Assembly: GCA_017311315.1 (NCBI GenBank)
Contig: CM029669.1
Location: 20,967,683-21,031,682, forward strand
DNA from: Dendrocalamus latiflorus
Taxonomy: Eukaryota > Streptophyta > Magnoliopsida > Poales > Poaceae
Length of the DNA stretch: 64,000 bases
Reading direction: 5' to 3'
Shown: positions 22,074 to 34,241 of the stretch, piece after piece
Layout: every line of letters begins with the position of its first letter
How positions within the stretch are numbered: the first letter of the stretch is position 1
Made by a program: the position numbers and the translations under genes
Notes under the pieces: model-generated
What the model saw: the letters and a program-made list of their open reading frames with translations, nothing else
Databases searched by the model: none
Told to the model about the DNA's origin: nothing

Positions 22074-22722
22074 TTAGGCATTGTTTATTTAGGTTTAGGG
22101 TTTTTAGATTTTAGTTTAAAACTAGTTTTTTTTGGCATAAATAGCGCATAAGCATTATGCTTTTAAGATAAGCTAGTGTGTTTAGTAACTTAACTTGCTT
22201 TTAAGCTAAGTCAGTGTATTTAGTAACCTAACTATTTTGACCTTTTGAGCTATGATTTAAAGTTGAAAATCTGCAATACCCTAGATACAAGTTACCACTT
22301 GTTCATTCTCTGGTAAAATCATTATAATCTATTTCAAACTATTCATTTGTGTTGCATTTCTATCAATATTATTTTGTTCCTTACTGCTCATCAAAATCCA
22401 ATACAAACCGCATTTATTCATGAACAACAAACAAGTGAATTAACCAACATATTTGTTTATGAACAACAAACGAGTGAATTAACTCGCATATTTATTCATG
22501 AACAACAGAATTGATTTCATTGATGAACAACAATAATTTAGAACATACCTAAATCCAACCCGCAAAAAGCCAAAAAACATATCTAAGCTGGCTAATGGCT
22601 TCTAATTATATGAAATTTTATGGCTTTCAAAAAATTCCAGTTAAAAGTCACACCTTTGTTTAGGATTTGGCTTTTCGACTTTTAAGCTGAAGAAAATGTC
22701 TAAACAAACAAGACTTTAGAAT
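22074..22722. mobile_element. Probable AT-rich transposon remnant
   Basis: It begins near TTAGGCATTGTTTATTTAGG and ends near GTCTAAACAAACAAGACTTTA, imperfect inverted ends with a possible TTA target. The interior contains three diverged direct copies of a phrase with GAACAACAAACAAGTGAATT (about 22420-22530). No coding potential is visible. Boundaries and class are uncertain. Confidence 0.4.
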
Positions 22723-24848
22723 AATTACGTCTGTGGGGAATTGGACTTTGAGGTTTTTTTTGCCCTTTGACAAATCCGTATGATCTAAAAGGGGTGAGTG
22801 CACTAGCCGACTCTCAAATAAGGCGAGAATCCTCAAGGATGGTGCATATAGAGGTTGATGCTAACCTTTGCTCGATTGGGGTTAATGAAGCTGTGTAGTT
22901 TTATTAGGATGAGTTTCTGCGTGAACTATCCATACAATGATTACAAGGACACGACTTCGCTTATATTATAACATTTTGGATGATTTTATAAGTTTGGCTC
23001 CAAATAATGAGGGGGGCCAACTCCAGCCAGCTCCACGGCATTGGATGGGATTAATTAGTTGGGAGCTTGGAACACGATCTAGTCTGAACCTGATGATGCG
23101 TAGGGACGGAGAAGTCAGAATCAATAATGCTGAATTATTCCGGGACCGTGAGCAACACTGATGGAGGCATTGCAATGCAAGGCTTACAAGCTTCCATCTC
23201 CTCCTTGGAAACATTGATATCATGGATCAGTGAACAGTGGCTGATGTTTCCTGAAAGAAGGCAAGATCAGGTGATCAGTTTGCCGGTTGCATGTTCAGAT
23301 GGGATCGCCCCACTGGTCACCAATGTGACCAACTAGTGCGGATTATGGATACCTGTAAAGGCGACCGGAGGTGCTTGGAGCTGTATTTTTCAATCAATCT
23401 CTTTCCCATTTCTTTTCTGTCGATTGAGTTAGGAGCTTTGATCCTCTGTACATAGAAATCGATCAAGTCTCCATCTCCTCCACATTTTGGAGCATGCATT
23501 GTAACGATCCAAAGGAAAATAGTATTGTTGGCAGCGTGAGGCGAGCACTATATATCATCTCAGTTCATCCCCAGGTTGTAACATAACTCAAATAACTAAC
23601 AATGTCAAATGCTGCATGCATTATTATGTCACTTTGCCCATACACCGTTTCATATAATCCACACCTGGAAACCTCTGCTGAATCGGCAAAATAAATTTGC
23701 CTTTCTTGGTTCAAAAAACATAATTAAATTGTACTTGATATAGAATAAATGGTGTTAGCAAAATACTTCATGGATTTTATACGGTGTCCACGTATTTCAA
23801 GATTCAAAATTTGTAATGTTTGACAGCAATTAGTTCACAAATATATAGTTTTAGTGACACAAAAGTGGTATCATGAGATTCGTGTGAAACCAATTTCATA
23901 AGATCATGCTTTTGTAGTTATTATTAACAATATATGGCAGAATATATTAACAGTCAAGGTTCAGTTTTGGACACCATGCCAAGTCAACTTGCGCCATACA
24001 AGGAGGGAGTATATCTGCAAAGAGTTACATCACATGCTTTTTCTGTCTTTCTTACATGTTGGCATTGTTCAATTTGCCGCTGGATTCTTTTGAATGCATC
24101 ATGTTACAAGAAAAAAAGAATAGTATCAGAGAATGAAACAAGATAAGGCAAATGCTGTGTTTTCTGATTGCCTCCGGCAAGATGGTACACACAAATACAA
24201 GTTGAAGAACCACCATCCAGAATGCATAACACAATAAGAATTACAAGAAAAGAGAGCTAATAGAGTTAAACAACCATATCCTGAAGGCTGACTTCACTCA
24301 TCACAATCGAACAATCTCCAAGTCATGAGCACAAGTTAAGCTGCGCACCATCTGGTATCCTGCAGATTTTGTAGCATTTTAGAATTTTAGAAGATATGGT
24401 TGTAAAGAAAGAATACATTGATCTCCAACTTCGTTGATACAAATTCTATAAATAACAACAATCTTGATTTCATGTTTGTATCTAATTTTTCATATGGATA
24501 AGTTGAACTGCAGGCTTATCGAAGTTCAGCAATTTAACTCTCTTTACTCAGCCACACGAAGAAGACAAGCAATTACATACAACTTCCCGATTATTTTGCT
24601 GAAGAAGGGTTATTCAGAGGGTTACTCAAAGTCAAAACAGCCTAATGGAAAGAAGAGTGAATAGGTCTGATGTAATCTAACGAGTTCTACTTCTACAAGA
24701 GAAACTTGCACCATCGTCAAAGGGCAAGCTCTGGGCCATCACAGAATATTAACCCGTACTCAATGGCAAACAATTTAAGAGGATGTAACTATTTTTACAG
24801 TAGTAAGTAAGGAAAACAGCTGTTCAATGCTCACCTAGCTTTCACAAA
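22723..24848. other. Intergenic DNA and probable 3' flank of the PIRL gene
   Basis: Short open frames (for example 22937-23161 and 23934-24146) have no recognisable domain or splice context. The last few hundred bases before 24849 probably contain the PIRL 3' untranslated region, but no polyadenylation site was fixed. Confidence 0.4.
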
Positions 24849-26958
24849 TTATGTCCCATTGTCTATCCGGTCATGCTTTCTTTTGTTAGGCCTGGAGAAA
24901 AAGCAGAACTGAACCCAAGTCTTCTTTGTCTTCATTGGCTGTGACTTTGTAGCTTTCTTGCTAGCATGGTCAACCATGTATTGAACCATAGCCTACAAAA
25001 CATGACAAAAAGAAAAAGAAATACCAGTCACTAAACTATGTCTGAAATGGTGACTAATATATAGTTTAAGGAAAGATAGCTAGAATTACCTGAGCTCCCT
25101 TTAAAGCTATCTCCCTTGGTGGCACTTGTAGAGGATTCTCTTCTGCATGAAGCACACGGAGATGCTGCAGGTTTCCAAAAGAATCTGGAAGAACCTTAAT
25201 CTGATTATTGCTTATATCCAACTCTTCAAGCATCTCAAGGTTGCCAATAGAGCGAGGCAGAGATTGCAGGTCAGCAAAATTGTTCCCAACGTTCAGTTTA
25301 ACAAGAGAAGTAACAAAGCAAAAGTTCTCAGGAATTGACTCAAGCTCGTTGAAGCTCGCATCAACCTCCTTTAGTTTAGTGAGAGATGCCATTGTAGTTG
25401 GAAGGCTCTTGATATTGTTGTATCTCACAGAGAGTATCTCCAGAGATTCTAGCTTACCGACAGCCTCTGGAAGAGCCTTCAGGTGATTATAGCCTGCCTG
25501 CAGCTCGACCAGTGAAACACAGTGACCGATAGTGTAAGGCAACTCATCAAGGTTGTTTGTCTCAACAAATAACTTCTTCAATCGTGTAAGGCTTCCTATT
25601 GAATCAGGGAGTGAGATGAGCCGGTTTGCACCCACATCAAGCTCCTCAAGATTCACCAGCCTGCCAAGACTAGAGGGCAATGATGTAAGCTGATTACCCC
25701 TCAAATCAAGACAAATCAAGCTGCGAAGATCCCCAATTGAATCAGGGAGTTGAGCAATTCGATTAGCATGAACATCCAGCTTGGTCAAAGAACAAAGCTT
25801 CCCGATTGCTTCTGGTAAGGCCACAATCTGATTCTCCGAAATATCAAGGGTAACTAGCACAATGAGCTTTCCAATTGAATCAGGTAGCCACTCGATCTGG
25901 GCCATGAGTTTGCCTTGAAAGTTGAGATCCCGAGCGCCTTTCTTCGCAGCCACCTCAATCATGCTAGCTAGCTTAATGAGGCTCAGTTTCTCCTTATCGT
26001 CTCCTGCAATGCCAATCATCAACTAATGAATCAATCAATATGCACATAATTCCAGCTCCAATCTTTGCAGGGCCAAGTAATTATCCATTTACAAATCATC
26101 AACGGGTTAATGGCTAAGAAAATTCCCATTTTGACGTAATAGCGTACAAAGAAACGGCGCATATGCTTCCAATTTAGAGCTTTTCACTCATAAAACAAGT
26201 AATAATTTCCATGGCAGTACATATAGACACTCCATTTCAGCACAATTTTGGCATATAAAGGAATTCAAAAGTATAAAGGGCTCACCATAACTGCCATCCA
26301 CTCGAACCATCACGGAGTTTGCTGCAACGGCTCCTTGCGGTGCACGAGAACTCGCTGCCACAGCCCCGTCGTCCCACATTGCCGCCTTCGCCTTCTTTAC
26401 GTAGCTGTCATCCATGGAGACGCGCCCCGTGCTCGTTCCCACCGTCCTCCCCACGCTGAACCCGTTGGTGCCCACCGAGGAGCGACGCTCGGTGTTGCCG
26501 TCCGCCGCAGCCACCGCCGACGAGGCGGATGAGGAGGTAGCGGCGACGGCAATGGTGGTTGTGGCAGCCGCAGTGATACGCGGCGCGGCGCGCGTGGAGA
26601 TGGAGGGCAGGCACTGGGACGCGCGCTGGATGAGGTCGTCGAAGAGGGCGTGCAGCGCGTCGAGCTCGAGGAGCAGCGTGGCGTCGCGCTTCTGCTCTCG
26701 GCACTGGAAGCTCGCGAGCGCGCGGTGCATCTCCTGTGCGACATAGAAGAGCTCGTCGGGCACGGCCGGCGACCTCCGCAGCCGCGCGATGGCGTCGAGG
26801 CGCGCCCGCTCCTCCCGGTCCGCGGCCCGCGCCAGCGCCTCCGCCGCCTCCACATCCTCCACCGCCGGCCGCGCCGGCAGCGACCGGTGCAGCCGCATGA
26901 CCTCCGCCACCACACCGTCCACCGTGTCGAACGCTGCCGCATCCACCACGGTGCCCAT
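24849..26958 (-). CDS. PIRL: Plant intracellular Ras-group-related LRR protein (PIRL), three exons
   Basis: The exons are 26958-26286, 26003-25090 and 24992-24849, together 1731 nt and 576 residues. Introns start GTGAGC and GTAATT and end TTGCAG and TTGTAG. The joins give GSYGDDKEKLSL and LKGAQAMVQYM in frame. Exon 1 encodes an Ala-rich, charged N-terminal region (about 1-224). Exon 2 carries about eleven leucine-rich repeats of the short LPxSIGxLxxLxxLDxxxNxL type (about 245-520). The last exon gives a basic C-terminus ending KHDRIDNGT. PIRLs are cytoplasmic proteins resembling animal SHOC2/Ras-binding LRR proteins. Arabidopsis members act in pollen development and other growth roles. I chose ATG 26956-26958 because the frame upstream has only GTG before it and MGTVVDAAAFDTVDGVV fits the family start. 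Which PIRL subtype this is cannot be set here. Confidence 0.93.
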
Positions 26959-27406
26959 TTCTCGATCCCTCCTTCTCTCCTCCACTCAATTCAAGAATGA
27001 ATTCAGATCTCCTCTCCAAGAAGGGATCCCCGCCTCCTCTTTATGTAACCATCCGCCCCTCGCCGCTGCTCTTTCTTGCTTTCGTGATCTCCATCGCCAA
27101 CTGCTCGTCACGTGCCGCCCGTGGTCCGCCCCCCTCCCTCCTCAGATGCCTTCCGGATAAGAACCACAAGTGCGTGACGCAGATCAAGCTTGGACCCCGA
27201 AAGAGAGAGAAAGCAACTTTTTCGCGACGCCAATAACTTAATCCAAGAACGCGAGGTGGGCAATTTTCAATGGAAATCCACCTACCTACATACCGATGAA
27301 ACAATCCAAGAACCCACAGTTCCTCGCCGGCCACGATCAAGAAACGAAAAATGGAGAAGAAAAGGAACGAAATTGCCGCTCCAGCGGGTGGTGGGACTGG
27401 GGAATT

Positions 27407-27410
<4 letters not shown>

Positions 27411-27444
<34 letters not shown>
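27411..27444. promoter_or_regulatory. (CT/GA)n tract upstream of PIRL
   Basis: A CT run of about 32 bp on the plus strand, hence GA on the gene's strand, sits roughly 450-490 bp upstream of the PIRL ATG. GA/CT tracts in promoters or 5' leaders of grass genes are common and can bind BBR/BPC GAGA factors. Only position and composition support a regulatory role here. Confidence 0.35.
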
Positions 27445-27447
<3 letters not shown>

Positions 27448-27862
27448 CGAGCTTTCTGCGCAGGGGAAGTGGTGGCCGTGGGTTGTTCTTGCCCCTGGTT
27501 TCTTGGGGTGGTTCTTGGGATGGGGAAATGGGAAACGAACTGTACAACCCGACGCTTTCGCGTTGGGACGAAATGGAGCCTGGGGATGAGAGAGCTGGGC
27601 TGCTGCTGCTGGTGCCTGGTGGTGGTGGCTGCTGTCCTACCACCTTATTATACTCGATCCATTCATTTGGCCCCTTGTTTTCTTCGACAAAAACAGGTGG
27701 GTTGGGATGGAAAAGTGAGCAGCCTTTGATCCTTGATAGATTTGGTTGGTGGTACCTCTAGGTTTCGGATGCTAATACTCCCACCCTACAATTGTTTAAG
27801 GGATAAGATACCATGGTGATCTATTTTACTATAGTGGTTGGATGGTACGGTAAACTGTAATT

Positions 27863-28720
27863 AGTGTTGGTCCGAACTCGTAACACGTCACACTAAAAGA
27901 ATCTTTTGGTAATCTCACATTCTCAGCGTAGATAGAACTTCAATGGAAGCCACCAATTTGTTGGATTAATTGGGATTGGCCCATTTTAATTTAGCAATTA
28001 ATCAATTGAAATTCCTAGGCCCACAACTAATGCTAGGTAGAAAATTGTTTAGTCCCATATGGAGAATTGAATGGGAGTTACACCACTTTAAAAGGTGGAA
28101 CGTGGTAACCCCCTTGTGGAATTGGAGAGAGCCAATACACGCGCACGCTCGCTCGCTCGCCGTGCCGTGTGTGTGTGTGCGTACGCGCGCAGGCGAGTCG
28201 GGTGCGGGCGCGTTTTTCTTTATCTATTCGAAAATCGAAACGTACTGACTCGCTGGCAGTAACGGTGCAGTTACTAGTGGATTATGGCTGCGGTTACTTT
28301 CGAGTAATGGGTGCAGTTACTGGTCTCTTCATTTTTGCTGTTACAAGAGAACAGAGCATAAGAAGGCTCTCCTCTCCATACGAAAGAACAGTTTTTCTCT
28401 CCTTCTGTTTTTGTTGCTGCTCTCTGCAATCTCCGGTCCAGAACCTTGCGCGCACAAGCTTCTGGGCGAGTAGACCTCCGGAACTTCGTCCGTTTGTGTA
28501 CCTGCACGGGTAGGCGGGCGATCAAGTTTTTGGGGAGCGCATTGGCGCGACTACCCAATCTGCGACGTCTTCTTCCGGTGGTGAACTGTTCGCGGGACTA
28601 CACTGCGAACATCTTCCTGCATCACGCCTCGATCGCCTACACCGAATAGACCATCATGTCAACTGATGGTAACGGCGCCTCTGGTGCCTCCGGCACTGGC
28701 CCCGCCCGAGGGTATAAACT
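27863..28720 (+). mobile_element. Degraded LTR-retrotransposon 5' end with gag start
   Basis: A TGTTGGTCCGAAC start, then a GC-rich transcript-leader-like stretch from about 28140, leads to an ATG at 28656. That frame begins STDGNGASGASGTGPARG and ends soon after in AT-rich sequence. The Gly/Ser/Ala-rich opening resembles the first residues of Copia gag proteins, but no primer-binding site, gag core or second LTR follows. The piece is truncated, and its boundaries are estimates. Confidence 0.4.
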
Positions 28721-29403
28721 GCAAACTTCTTTGATATATTTTCTGTGCGCTATGAATTTGTTAATAGATGTTACTGTTAGCTTGTTCATTAGCGAATATG
28801 AATACATCATTGTTAGATCGCTCATACCTTTCTATGTCATGTTTTATATGCTAAATATCTGAATTAAAATATGCCAAAAATTGACTAGATATTCAACACA
28901 ATTTATACTTTACCACAGATACACTTAGCTCCCCGTTAAACTTTGCTACAGTCAAGTTAGACAAATTTAATTTTTCGTGACTATTGTTTGCTTCACAGAC
29001 CATATTATAATATCAACCCTAAACCATCATTTTTTAGCTCAATCGAGCGGATCTTTACTCCCAACGCACCATATCCTATCGTATCAACAATCTAATTATC
29101 TCTTTTTATCTCGAGATCTGTGTACATTTATTTTGAAAAAAAATAAAGAATACCATGAGAGATAAAATTATGCGAACATCAAGACAAAATAGACATCGGA
29201 TCAGACATGTAAAAAGCTTTTCCCCTGAATTCACATGATCTCTGTTTCAATGATCCCCTCTCCTGCAGGCGAATGGTTTTTATCCAGATGGATGAATCAG
29301 CATCGGGAAAGGCAGCCGAGCCGGGCCACGTGTGGGCGGAAGCCTCCTCGAACAACCGCACCGTTGCATGGAACGCTACGTGTCCATGTGGGCGTGAGTT
29401 GGA

Positions 29404-29422
29404 GGGGGGGGGGGGGGGGGGG
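29404..29422. repeat. Poly-G run of about 19 bases
   Basis: An uninterrupted G homopolymer, rare in plant DNA and prone to sequencing length error. A shorter G run occurs at about 29953-29963. Confidence 0.9.
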
Positions 29423-30818
29423 TGTACAGCGGCCGGCCGGCAAGGCAGCTGCAACCGCGCATGGGTCGCCGTTGGCCAACAAGCCATCGGGGGACAGACA
29501 CATGCGCACTTTAAACCTTATCTCCTCCTGAACTATGGGCTATAGCTGAAAGTACTACCAACTCTCGCCTCGCTCCCCTGCCATAATATTCTTTGGGTTT
29601 CAGCTAAGAAAAAAACTAAACAACGGTATACTATCTTTTTGTCACAGACGGGATAGCTTTCCCTTCTTTCTCCTCCGCTAGTGCTGCCATCTCCCTATCC
29701 TCTTTCATTGCTGCTGCCGGCTCTAGCGACAAGAGGGCCCATCGTGACGATGATTCACCATGCCCCCTAGATGTTGAGGGAGGCCGGGAGGCGGTCATCC
29801 GGCATTGGGCGGGGCGGAGGGCGGTGGTGGCAGAAGGAGGAACGACGAGGCGACGATGTGAATATTAGGTTGAGCAGGATGGTGACAGCGAAAGAAGGAG
29901 AGACGGTGGCGCAGTGAGGCTTTGAGGTCGTTGCTGGCTACCGATGGTAGAGAGGGGGGGGGGGCGGAGGAGTGATGCAAAGCTGCTCACGCTAGAGAGA
30001 AGATGAGAGGGCAAGGGGAGCAGTGACGGAGAATGATGATGAGGAAGGCGTCAGACGGGAAGGGCACAAAGGGAGGAAGAGTTGCGAGGAGGCTATCTTG
30101 TTGAACCCTAATCCAATGGGATACTATTGTATAGTTGCCCTCTTCAGCTAAGCGGTTGCATCCACAAATGCTTGTGCTGGCCTGGCCAGGCCAGGCTATG
30201 AATAATGATTTACAAGGTTCCTGCATGCCAAGCCATCCGTGGGTTTCTATCACTGACATGTGGAGCCCATTAAGTGAACAGATCATCAGATGAGATGCAA
30301 GATGGACAGATCCTTTTCTCGACAATCCTAGCTGGTCACTGTTTCTTTTCTCCCTCCCTCTCTCTGTGACATGGTGTGCAGCACATGGTTGCTTCCAAGC
30401 ACAGGGAGATGAGGTGAGATTTCTAGGCTGTTCGTTCAGAATACAGCCTAGGCTGCTCGTCTCATGTGGATCCCAAATTCCCAATATATATGTGTGCGTG
30501 AGCTTGATGGATCTGCAGGGAAGTAGCTATCGCTTGGTTCATTTCAGTCAATATATACTACACTTTGGATGCTTGCGTCACATTATTTTACACGATGTTA
30601 CTATCTTCGAGACGTTGGAATGTTGCCCAATGTAGTTTACTGCTGCAGATATTTGCAGCGCAGATGAACGGATTGGCAGGGCAGACGGTTGAGGGGAGCA
30701 CATCGCACACTTGAATAAACATATGCAGGCGGGCAAGCTCTGGCTTTCGGGTAACAGTCGTATCAAGAGTAGGTAAATTTGAGCCTCAGGTTACCATTAA
30801 GACAGTGGTCTCGTACAA

Positions 30819-30914
30819 ACTAGCCATAATTAAATCCCGCGCAACAGTTGCATGGCTAGATACTAAGACTAGCCATAATTAAATCCCGCGCAACAGTTGC
30901 ATGGCTAGATACTT
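30819..30914. repeat. 49-bp tandem duplication
   Basis: The text beginning ACTAGCCATAATTAAATCCC occurs at 30819 and again at 30868, essentially identical. It is a recent local duplication. Confidence 0.9.
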
Positions 30915-31400
30915 ACATAACTTACAAATTACATGAGTACATAACTGAACCTGAAAAAAAAGATATATATAGTCTATTCCATATCCGATTTGAAACTTTC
31001 CTTCTGAACCCAACAACTGACAAAATTTATCAATCTGAAAAAGAACAGATATCTCCAATTCTAAAAGAAATACAAGAAAGGGAAAGGAGCATCCACAGTT
31101 GCCTCCAAGGTGAATCGACATTGGATGGCAATCAGAACCTAGACCTAATATGGCTCCTATCTTGTCATAATTAATTGAGAGCCATTCATGTTACTGCAGA
31201 CCAGGACAGTCGATCGGCAGGCCCGCATCCGATTAATTAGGGAACAGGAGAGCAGCAGTGACTACTGACTTGTACCTAACAAATAGCTTAACACTTCGAG
31301 ATTTCTTGTACTGCTCCAGTATATATGAATCAGATATAAGGCTTAAAATTGCTATTGGTGTACTGTCCACGACTACTTCATTAGTGCCCTAGCTTGTACC

Positions 31401-31577
31401 TCACTTCTTTGCCTTGAAGAAGCGGAGGCACCTATACTTCTCGCTGCTGACTGTAATCTCAAGGGCATGATCATCTTGGTTATCCTTGTTTGAAGCAGTT
31501 CCCATGAGGACACTCTTTTCTTTCTCCAAGCTCTCCCTTTCCATTTTCAGCCTTGCCTCTTGCCGCGCAATTTCAGC
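31401..31577 (-). CDS. C-terminal exon of a small coiled-coil protein (partial gene)
   Basis: A clean acceptor (CTTTCACAG) precedes codon 1 at 31577. The 58-codon frame (phase 0) ends with TGA at 31401-31403. It reads AEIARQEARLKMERESLEKE, a highly charged heptad-like helix, then KSVLMGTASNKDNQD, and finally ITVSSEKYRCLRFFKAKK. From memory, grass proteins of about 110-120 residues of unknown role end almost exactly like this and begin MPVR...VVDRFVKE. A matching beginning lies at 46417-46522 on the same strand, 15 kb upstream in the gene's direction. The exon itself is intact. Whether it is still joined to a functional 5' part is unknown. Confidence 0.55.
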   Translation of the reverse strand, partial: AEIARQEARLKMERESLEKEKSVLMGTASNKDNQDDHALEITVSSEKYRCLRFFKAKK

Positions 31578-32214
31578 CTGTGAAAGACCAATTATAGCAT
31601 GCCATATTATGGGTCCCAAAAGCAGTGTCAACAATGACGAGCTACAAAGCAATGATAAAATTAAAAGGCAAAATAGTTGTTTAAAATCAGAAGGTCCTTG
31701 AGTTCGTCTATGACATCCTCCAAAGTATTTGGCAGAGAAAATGTGTATTTGACTACATACTACTTGGCATCTAACTGGAAACTACCAGATTGATTTGATA
31801 TTCTGTTTCCAGCATATAAGGATGTTGTATAGTTTGAAGGGCTCAACACCAAAGCCTTTGTTTTCAATTTTCATCAGCTCAGGTTATGCTTAGTTTTGGC
31901 TTTTAGGTTATCCTGGATACACTTTTCTGGTGTGCCCACAAAGCAGTTGCTCATTTAATCTGATTACAAGCAGCGTAAGCTGTCAAATTTTGCTCAACAA
32001 ACTATATCGAGATATAAAATTTGAGAAGCGGCAACTAAACAAGCAAGATAAATTATATCGTCTTTCAATAGTTTATAAGCAACTTAGGAAGATGTGCATC
32101 TTACGCTGGTGCTTACAACGTAAAAGAACAATCAAAAGACTCAAAACAAAAACATCAGGATTCAAAAAATGGATCTCTCGATTATATAATGAGGCTGGAC
32201 TCTAGTCTAGATTT

Positions 32215-32487
32215 TTAGGCTCCGATCGTTTCGGCTTCGGCTTCTGGCTTATTTTTCACTATTCCTAAATTTCGTCCTTTTCTGATTTTTTTGGATTTTT
32301 TTGAGTTTTTTTACCGGTTCTTTTTTCCTGTATTCGTTTGCATTATACGTGATGGGCTAACATATTTTTTCTATTTTAATTTTTTTAAATTTAATTATAC
32401 CAAATAAGCCACCTTCAGCTACAGTGTAATTTCAGCCAGCTACAGTGAAATAAGCCATAAGCCACAGCCCAACCGATCACCACCTTA
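32215..32487 (-). mobile_element. MITE family M1, copy c, TTA target duplication
   Basis: The body is 32218-32484, with left end GGCTCCGATCGTTTCGGCTT and right end CAGCCCAACCGATCACCACC. TTA lies at 32215-32217 and 32485-32487. It has the same orientation as copy b and shares the TTTTTTACCGGTTCTTTT and ATGGGCTAACATATTTTTTC segments. Confidence 0.8.
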
Positions 32488-32790
32488 GTTAAACGATTAT
32501 CTCCTTTTATGCAGTAAGTTCCTTGACTAAATTCATCTCCAAAACAATGTCAGATTCACAAACAAAGTCTTAACAACTATTAGGGGTGTATGGGTCCGTA
32601 AATAGAGGTGAGAAATAGATACAAATTACCCGGATTATTTGGTTACCGTATTCGATAAGATACAAATATGGTATATATTTTTTCCACCCGATTAACAATT
32701 TCTTTTCTATTCGTGTTCGAATAAAAATATGGTATAAATTTTTACCATCCGAAATGTTATTTTATCCAGACTATTCGTATTCAGTAAAGC

Positions 32791-32791
32791 A

Positions 32792-32817
<26 letters not shown>
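32791..32817. repeat. (AT)n microsatellite
   Basis: Short uninterrupted AT dinucleotide run of about 26 bp. Confidence 0.9.
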
Positions 32818-32822
<5 letters not shown>

Positions 32823-33924
32823 CAATACGACTAATTAGTTTGACAAGTTTTTTTTAATTCAATGTGAATCTGTGTTTCTTTAGGTGAAGTAAATGAATTA
32901 GGATGATTAAGCGTGACTGTAAGAGGATAAAATATCATTAGTATCTTAATACTATATAAGTTGAGGATATTCGGATTCGACCGAATTGAATAGATATTTG
33001 TCTAAATTTGTATTTGTTGCAATATTCGAATTCATATTTATCTACAAAATATGAGTATCAATATGATAAGACAATATTCGATTCGTATTTTATTCATTTC
33101 CACACCTATATGTGAGATTCTGTACTCAAAATAAGATCAGTGTAACCCTAGAAGGCTTTCACATATTCATCTCCACTTTCTCACCTCCCTCCACCTAGCC
33201 TATTCTGTTACCTCTACCAATCCCACACTCCCACTTGTACACGGAGGAGGTGCTCCCTACGGTTCACATCCAAGGCCATTTTCTTATGTTATTTCACAAC
33301 TTGCAGATTTATCTATGCAATTACGTGGCTAGTTATTATGATACAAATGACTTTAATATATAATTCTACTTTCTATAATTAAAATACAATTATATTTGTT
33401 ACATAACTCTAATATCTATATATGATTAATCTGCATCGTTATAATCTAAGCTATCAAAACATGTTGTGAAGATCTTTTCTTTTTTTTTTGTTTCGATTAA
33501 TGTGAGAATTTCTAAGATTTTTTTCTTTTTTTAGATTATCGTGGTGATTTATTTCCCATCAAAACGAAGAAGATGTCTTGAATATCACGAATTATTTTTA
33601 TTTATATAGATATAGGACATGGACAAAACGAGGACCATATTTAGTTCATTTTTCCTGTTTTAACCTTCATAATCATAGTATTTGCGTGCTCCAAATTCAT
33701 TTATTTCCTTAGCAGGTACTTTAATCGACCTACTGTGCAATTCCTGGACTAAGTAACTAGATTTACTTTCGATAATACACTGGACAACAATGTATGATTG
33801 TTCGATAATACAAAGTCCACGTCAGTTTAAACTCTACGTTTAGGAGCTACTACACTGTCTACACGTCAGTGATATACCCTAGAGACGATCAGGAAGATAA
33901 TTATATTATTTTTATATTTATGAT

Positions 33925-34220
33925 TGTTGTAGGGGTGGCCCAACCCTCCGTGACTGGGCCGTGCAACTAGTCCGACATGTAATAGGCCCAATAGTGTAGA
34001 AGAATATACTAGTGTAAATATACCAATGTACCCTCATCCTTTGTAAATACTAAGGGGTAGAATGGGGATTTCCCATTCTACCCCACTCATATATATAAAC
34101 CCCCAGGAGGGGCAAAGGGGGGGACCCCTCCTCTCATTCTCACCACCTCTCCACAGATCTGGCTCTCCTCTTCCTCTCCTACCAGTCCCCTCTTTCCCTG
34201 TTTGGCCAGTAGCCACGACA
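33925..34220 (+). repeat. 5' LTR of the LARD-like element (296 bp)
   Basis: It starts TGTTGTAGGGGTGG and ends AGCCACGACA. It contains a TATATATAAACCCCC promoter box near 34093-34105 and a pyrimidine-rich leader. It differs from the 3' LTR by about five substitutions by eye (four within the first 110 bp and one near the end). Confidence 0.95.
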
Positions 34221-34221
34221 G

Positions 34222-34241
34222 ATGGCGCCGTCCGTGGGGAG
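34222..34241 (+). other. Primer-binding-like site
   Basis: TGGCGCCGTCCGTGGGGA directly follows the 5' LTR and resembles the tRNA-complementary sites of grass Gypsy elements. The priming tRNA was not verified. Confidence 0.6.

Larger units (their letters stand above)
28721..31400. other. Intergenic region, no supported gene
   Basis: AT-rich DNA with small features only: a poly-G run at about 29404-29422, a G-rich/GC-biased stretch at 29640-30120, and a 49-bp tandem duplication at 30819-30914. Open frames such as 29987-30484 on the minus strand show no family signature. Confidence 0.4.
31578..33849. other. Probable intronic or intergenic AT-rich DNA
   Basis: No further exon was recognised, apart from a weak coding-like stretch at about 31690-31735 on the minus strand. 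It contains MITE M1 copy c and an (AT)n run at 32791-32816. If 31401-31577 and 46417-46522 belong to one gene, this is intron. Confidence 0.35.

Noticed and set aside
26408..27160. Several 110-200 codon frames around the PIRL start
   Set aside because: Shadows of GC-rich PIRL exon 1 or of its upstream region. The PIRL splice model accounts for the coding signal.
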